This document shows, piece by piece, positions 48,496 to 50,128 of a DNA stretch of 50,128 nt. The stretch is taken from the NCBI GenBank assembly GCA_959602365.1, contig CAUGSS010000019.1, positions 1 to 50,128 on the forward strand. Reading direction: 5' to 3'. The translations under genes were made by a program, and so were the position numbers. This DNA is from an uncultured Eubacteriales bacterium (lineage in GTDB: Bacteria > Bacillota > Clostridia > Oscillospirales > Oscillospiraceae). Below the pieces are notes generated by a model. The model ran no database searches and was not told where the DNA came from. It was given only the letters and a program-made list of their open reading frames with translations. Position 1 is the first letter of the stretch. Each line of letters begins with the position of its first letter.

Positions 48496-49926
48496 ATGAA
48501 AAAAGAGCGCAAGACCATTCCGCCGGAGGGGATTCGGAATTCCTTCCGGGAGCTGGGTACGCCCAAAACCCTGCTGCTGGGCGTACAGCATATGTTTGCC
48601 ATGTTTGGCGCCACCATCCTGGTGCCCATCCTGGTGGCGGGCTACTTCCAGGCCGCCTGCGGCGAGCCCATCACCCGGGGACTCACCGTGTCCACCACCC
48701 TGTTCTGCGCCGGCATCGGCACCCTGCTGTTCCATGTGTGCACCAAGCTGAAGGTGCCCGCCTTCCTGGGGTCCTCCTTTGCCTTTCTGGGGGGCTTTTC
48801 CACAGTGGCCAACCTGAACAGCGGACCCTATGCCTCCATGGGGGCCAATGAGAAGATCGCTTACGCCTGCGGCGGCATCGTCATCGCCGGGCTGCTGTAC
48901 CTGGTGCTGGCCCTGATCATCAAGCTGGTGGGGGTCAGGCAGGTCATGCGGTTCCTGCCCCCGGTGGTCACCGGCCCCATTATCATCTGCATCGGCCTCA
49001 CCCTGGCCGGCTCCGCCATCTCCAACGCCTCCACCAACTGGCTCATCGCCGTGGTGGCTCTGGCGGTGATTGTGGTGTTCAACATCTGGGGGCGGGGAAT
49101 GTTCAAGATCATCCCCATTCTGATGGGAGTGCTGGTGGCCTATGCCTTTGCGGCGGTGCTCAACGCCTTTGGGGTCACCAACCCGGATGGTTCCGCCATC
49201 CTCAACTTCTCCGCCGTGGCGGAGGCGGGGTGGGTTGGCCTGCCCAACTTCCAGCTGGCCAAATTTGACCTGACCTCCATTCTGGTCATGGCGCCCATCG
49301 CCATCGCCTCCATGATGGAGCACATCGGCGACATCTCCGCCATCTCCGCCACCACCAACCGCAACTTTATCGAGGACCCGGGCCTTCAGCGCACCCTGCT
49401 GGGAGACGGCCTGGCCACCTCCCTGGCCGGCCTGATCGGCGGCCCGGCCAACACCACCTACGGCGAGAACACCGGCGTGCTGGAGCTGTCCAAGGTCTAT
49501 GACCCCTGGGTCATCCGGCTGGCCGCCATCTATGCCATCATCCTCTCCTTTATTCCCAAGTTTTCCGCCATCATCTCCACCATGCCCGCCTCCATCATCG
49601 GCGGCGTCTCCTTCATGCTCTACGGCATGATCTCCGCCATCGGCGTGCGCAACGTGGTGGAGAATAAGGTGGATCTGACCAAGTCCCGCAACCTGATCAT
49701 TGCCGGCATCATCTTTGTGTGCGGCCTGGGCTTCTCCGACGGCCTGACCTTCACTGTGGCCGGCGCCCACATCACGCTGACCGGTCTGGCCATCGCCGCC
49801 ATCGCCGGCATCGCCCTCAACGCCATCCTGCCCGGCAAGGACTATGAGTTCAGCGGCCAGCCGGGCCGGGCGGACACGGGCAGCTTCGGCAACCTGGGAC
49901 AGGGGGAGAACACCCGGCGTAAATAA
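48496..49926 (+). CDS. uraA: Uracil/xanthine permease (NCS2 family, UraA-like)
   Basis: 476 residues with about 12-14 hydrophobic segments. LLLGVQHMFAMFGATILVPI is the characteristic N-terminal NCS2 block. The substrate-site glutamates appear in MMEHIGDISA and TTYGENTGVLELSKVYDPW, matching the conserved Glu pair of UraA. It is a proton-coupled nucleobase importer; uracil is the likeliest substrate. It is monocistronic and ends in a terminator. Confidence 0.93.
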   Translation: MKKERKTIPPEGIRNSFRELGTPKTLLLGVQHMFAMFGATILVPILVAGYFQAACGEPITRGLTVSTTLFCAGIGTLLFHVCTKLKVPAFLGSSFAFLGGFSTVANLNSGPYASMGANEKIAYACGGIVIAGLLYLVLALIIKLVGVRQVMRFLPPVVTGPIIICIGLTLAGSAISNASTNWLIAVVALAVIVVFNIWGRGMFKIIPILMGVLVAYAFAAVLNAFGVTNPDGSAILNFSAVAEAGWVGLPNFQLAKFDLTSILVMAPIAIASMMEHIGDISAISATTNRNFIEDPGLQRTLLGDGLATSLAGLIGGPANTTYGENTGVLELSKVYDPWVIRLAAIYAIILSFIPKFSAIISTMPASIIGGVSFMLYGMISAIGVRNVVENKVDLTKSRNLIIAGIIFVCGLGFSDGLTFTVAGAHITLTGLAIAAIAGIALNAILPGKDYEFSGQPGRADTGSFGNLGQGENTRRK

Positions 49927-49969
49927 GCGGGAAATCTTCCGGCAGAACTCAGTTTGGCATTCACGGCAG

Positions 49970-49998
49970 AGCGGCCGCCCCGGTTTGGGGCGGCCGCT
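49970..49998 (+). terminator. Terminator after the uracil permease
   Basis: A 12-bp perfect stem (49970-49981 with 49987-49998) with a five-base loop, followed by a short T-rich stretch. Confidence 0.8.
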
Positions 49999-50075
49999 TG
50001 TCTGTCCTTCCGCTGAATCGCAGTGCGCGCCCCAGTACATCGGCGCCCCCGTCAGTTTTTTAAAAAAAGTGTAAA

Positions 50076-50104
50076 ATTACAGATAAAAAAAAGGGGGGTA
50101 TAAT
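50076..50104 (+). promoter_or_regulatory. Candidate promoter at the window end
   Basis: ATTACA (50076-50081), 17-base spacer, TATAAT (50099-50104), in an A/T-rich block. Probably drives a gene beyond the window. Confidence 0.5.
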
Positions 50105-50128
50105 CAACAAGAACAAGAAAAAAAACAC

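Overview
The window looks like a chromosome segment of a GC-rich, spore-forming, anaerobic gut Clostridium of the Oscillospiraceae (Flavonifractor/Lawsonibacter/Oscillibacter-like). Supporting this are SpoIVB, an exosporium-type collagen-like protein, RNase J, Gram-positive sigma-A promoters and strong GGAGG ribosome sites. The genus is inference. I saw no tRNA, rRNA, CRISPR array or insertion sequence.

Layout. 1-5.9 kb (+): a GH25 lipoprotein, a DhaK/DhaL dihydroxyacetone-type kinase with its own promoter and terminator, and TldD/TldE. 5.9-13.5 kb (-): a ten-gene bacterial microcompartment (BMC) operon, transcribed RuBisCO-like protein (RLP) > class II aldolase > PduL > BMC-P > CoA-acylating aldehyde dehydrogenase > PduS > BMC-T > BMC-H > BMC-P > BMC-P. 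13.6 kb (+): a divergent DeoR regulator. 14.4-21.2 kb (-): MtnA and MtnK from their own promoter, then a ribose-type ABC importer. 21.5-26.2 kb: FucU-type mutarotase (-), then SorC regulator, split transketolase and PfkB sugar kinase (+). 26.3-50 kb: housekeeping and accessory genes, including an NSS symporter, a collagen-like protein with a glycosyltransferase, SpoIVB, RNase J, a sugar nucleotidyltransferase fusion, small regulators, dCMP deaminase, a thioesterase/BlaI-acyl-CoA-ligase operon, FabF, a LysR divergon and a uracil-type permease.

How the central genes may work together (inference). The importer and FucU would supply a pentose or 5-modified pentose. MtnK phosphorylates C1 and MtnA isomerises the product to a 1-phospho-ketose. 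The FucA-like aldolase, which has a C-terminal encapsulation helix, cleaves this to DHAP plus a short aldehyde: acetaldehyde from 5-deoxyribose, or methylthioacetaldehyde from methylthioribose. Inside the shell the aldehyde dehydrogenase makes acyl-CoA and PduL makes acyl-phosphate. PduS and a PduT-like BMC-T that keeps the Fe-S pore cysteine could move electrons out. No B12-dependent diol dehydratase, glycyl-radical enzyme or alcohol dehydrogenase is present, so the signature enzyme appears to be the aldolase. The RLP heads the operon, lacks the full RuBisCO active site, and has no obvious assigned step. A DHAP-shunt microcompartment coupled to an RLP is the most exciting system in this window.
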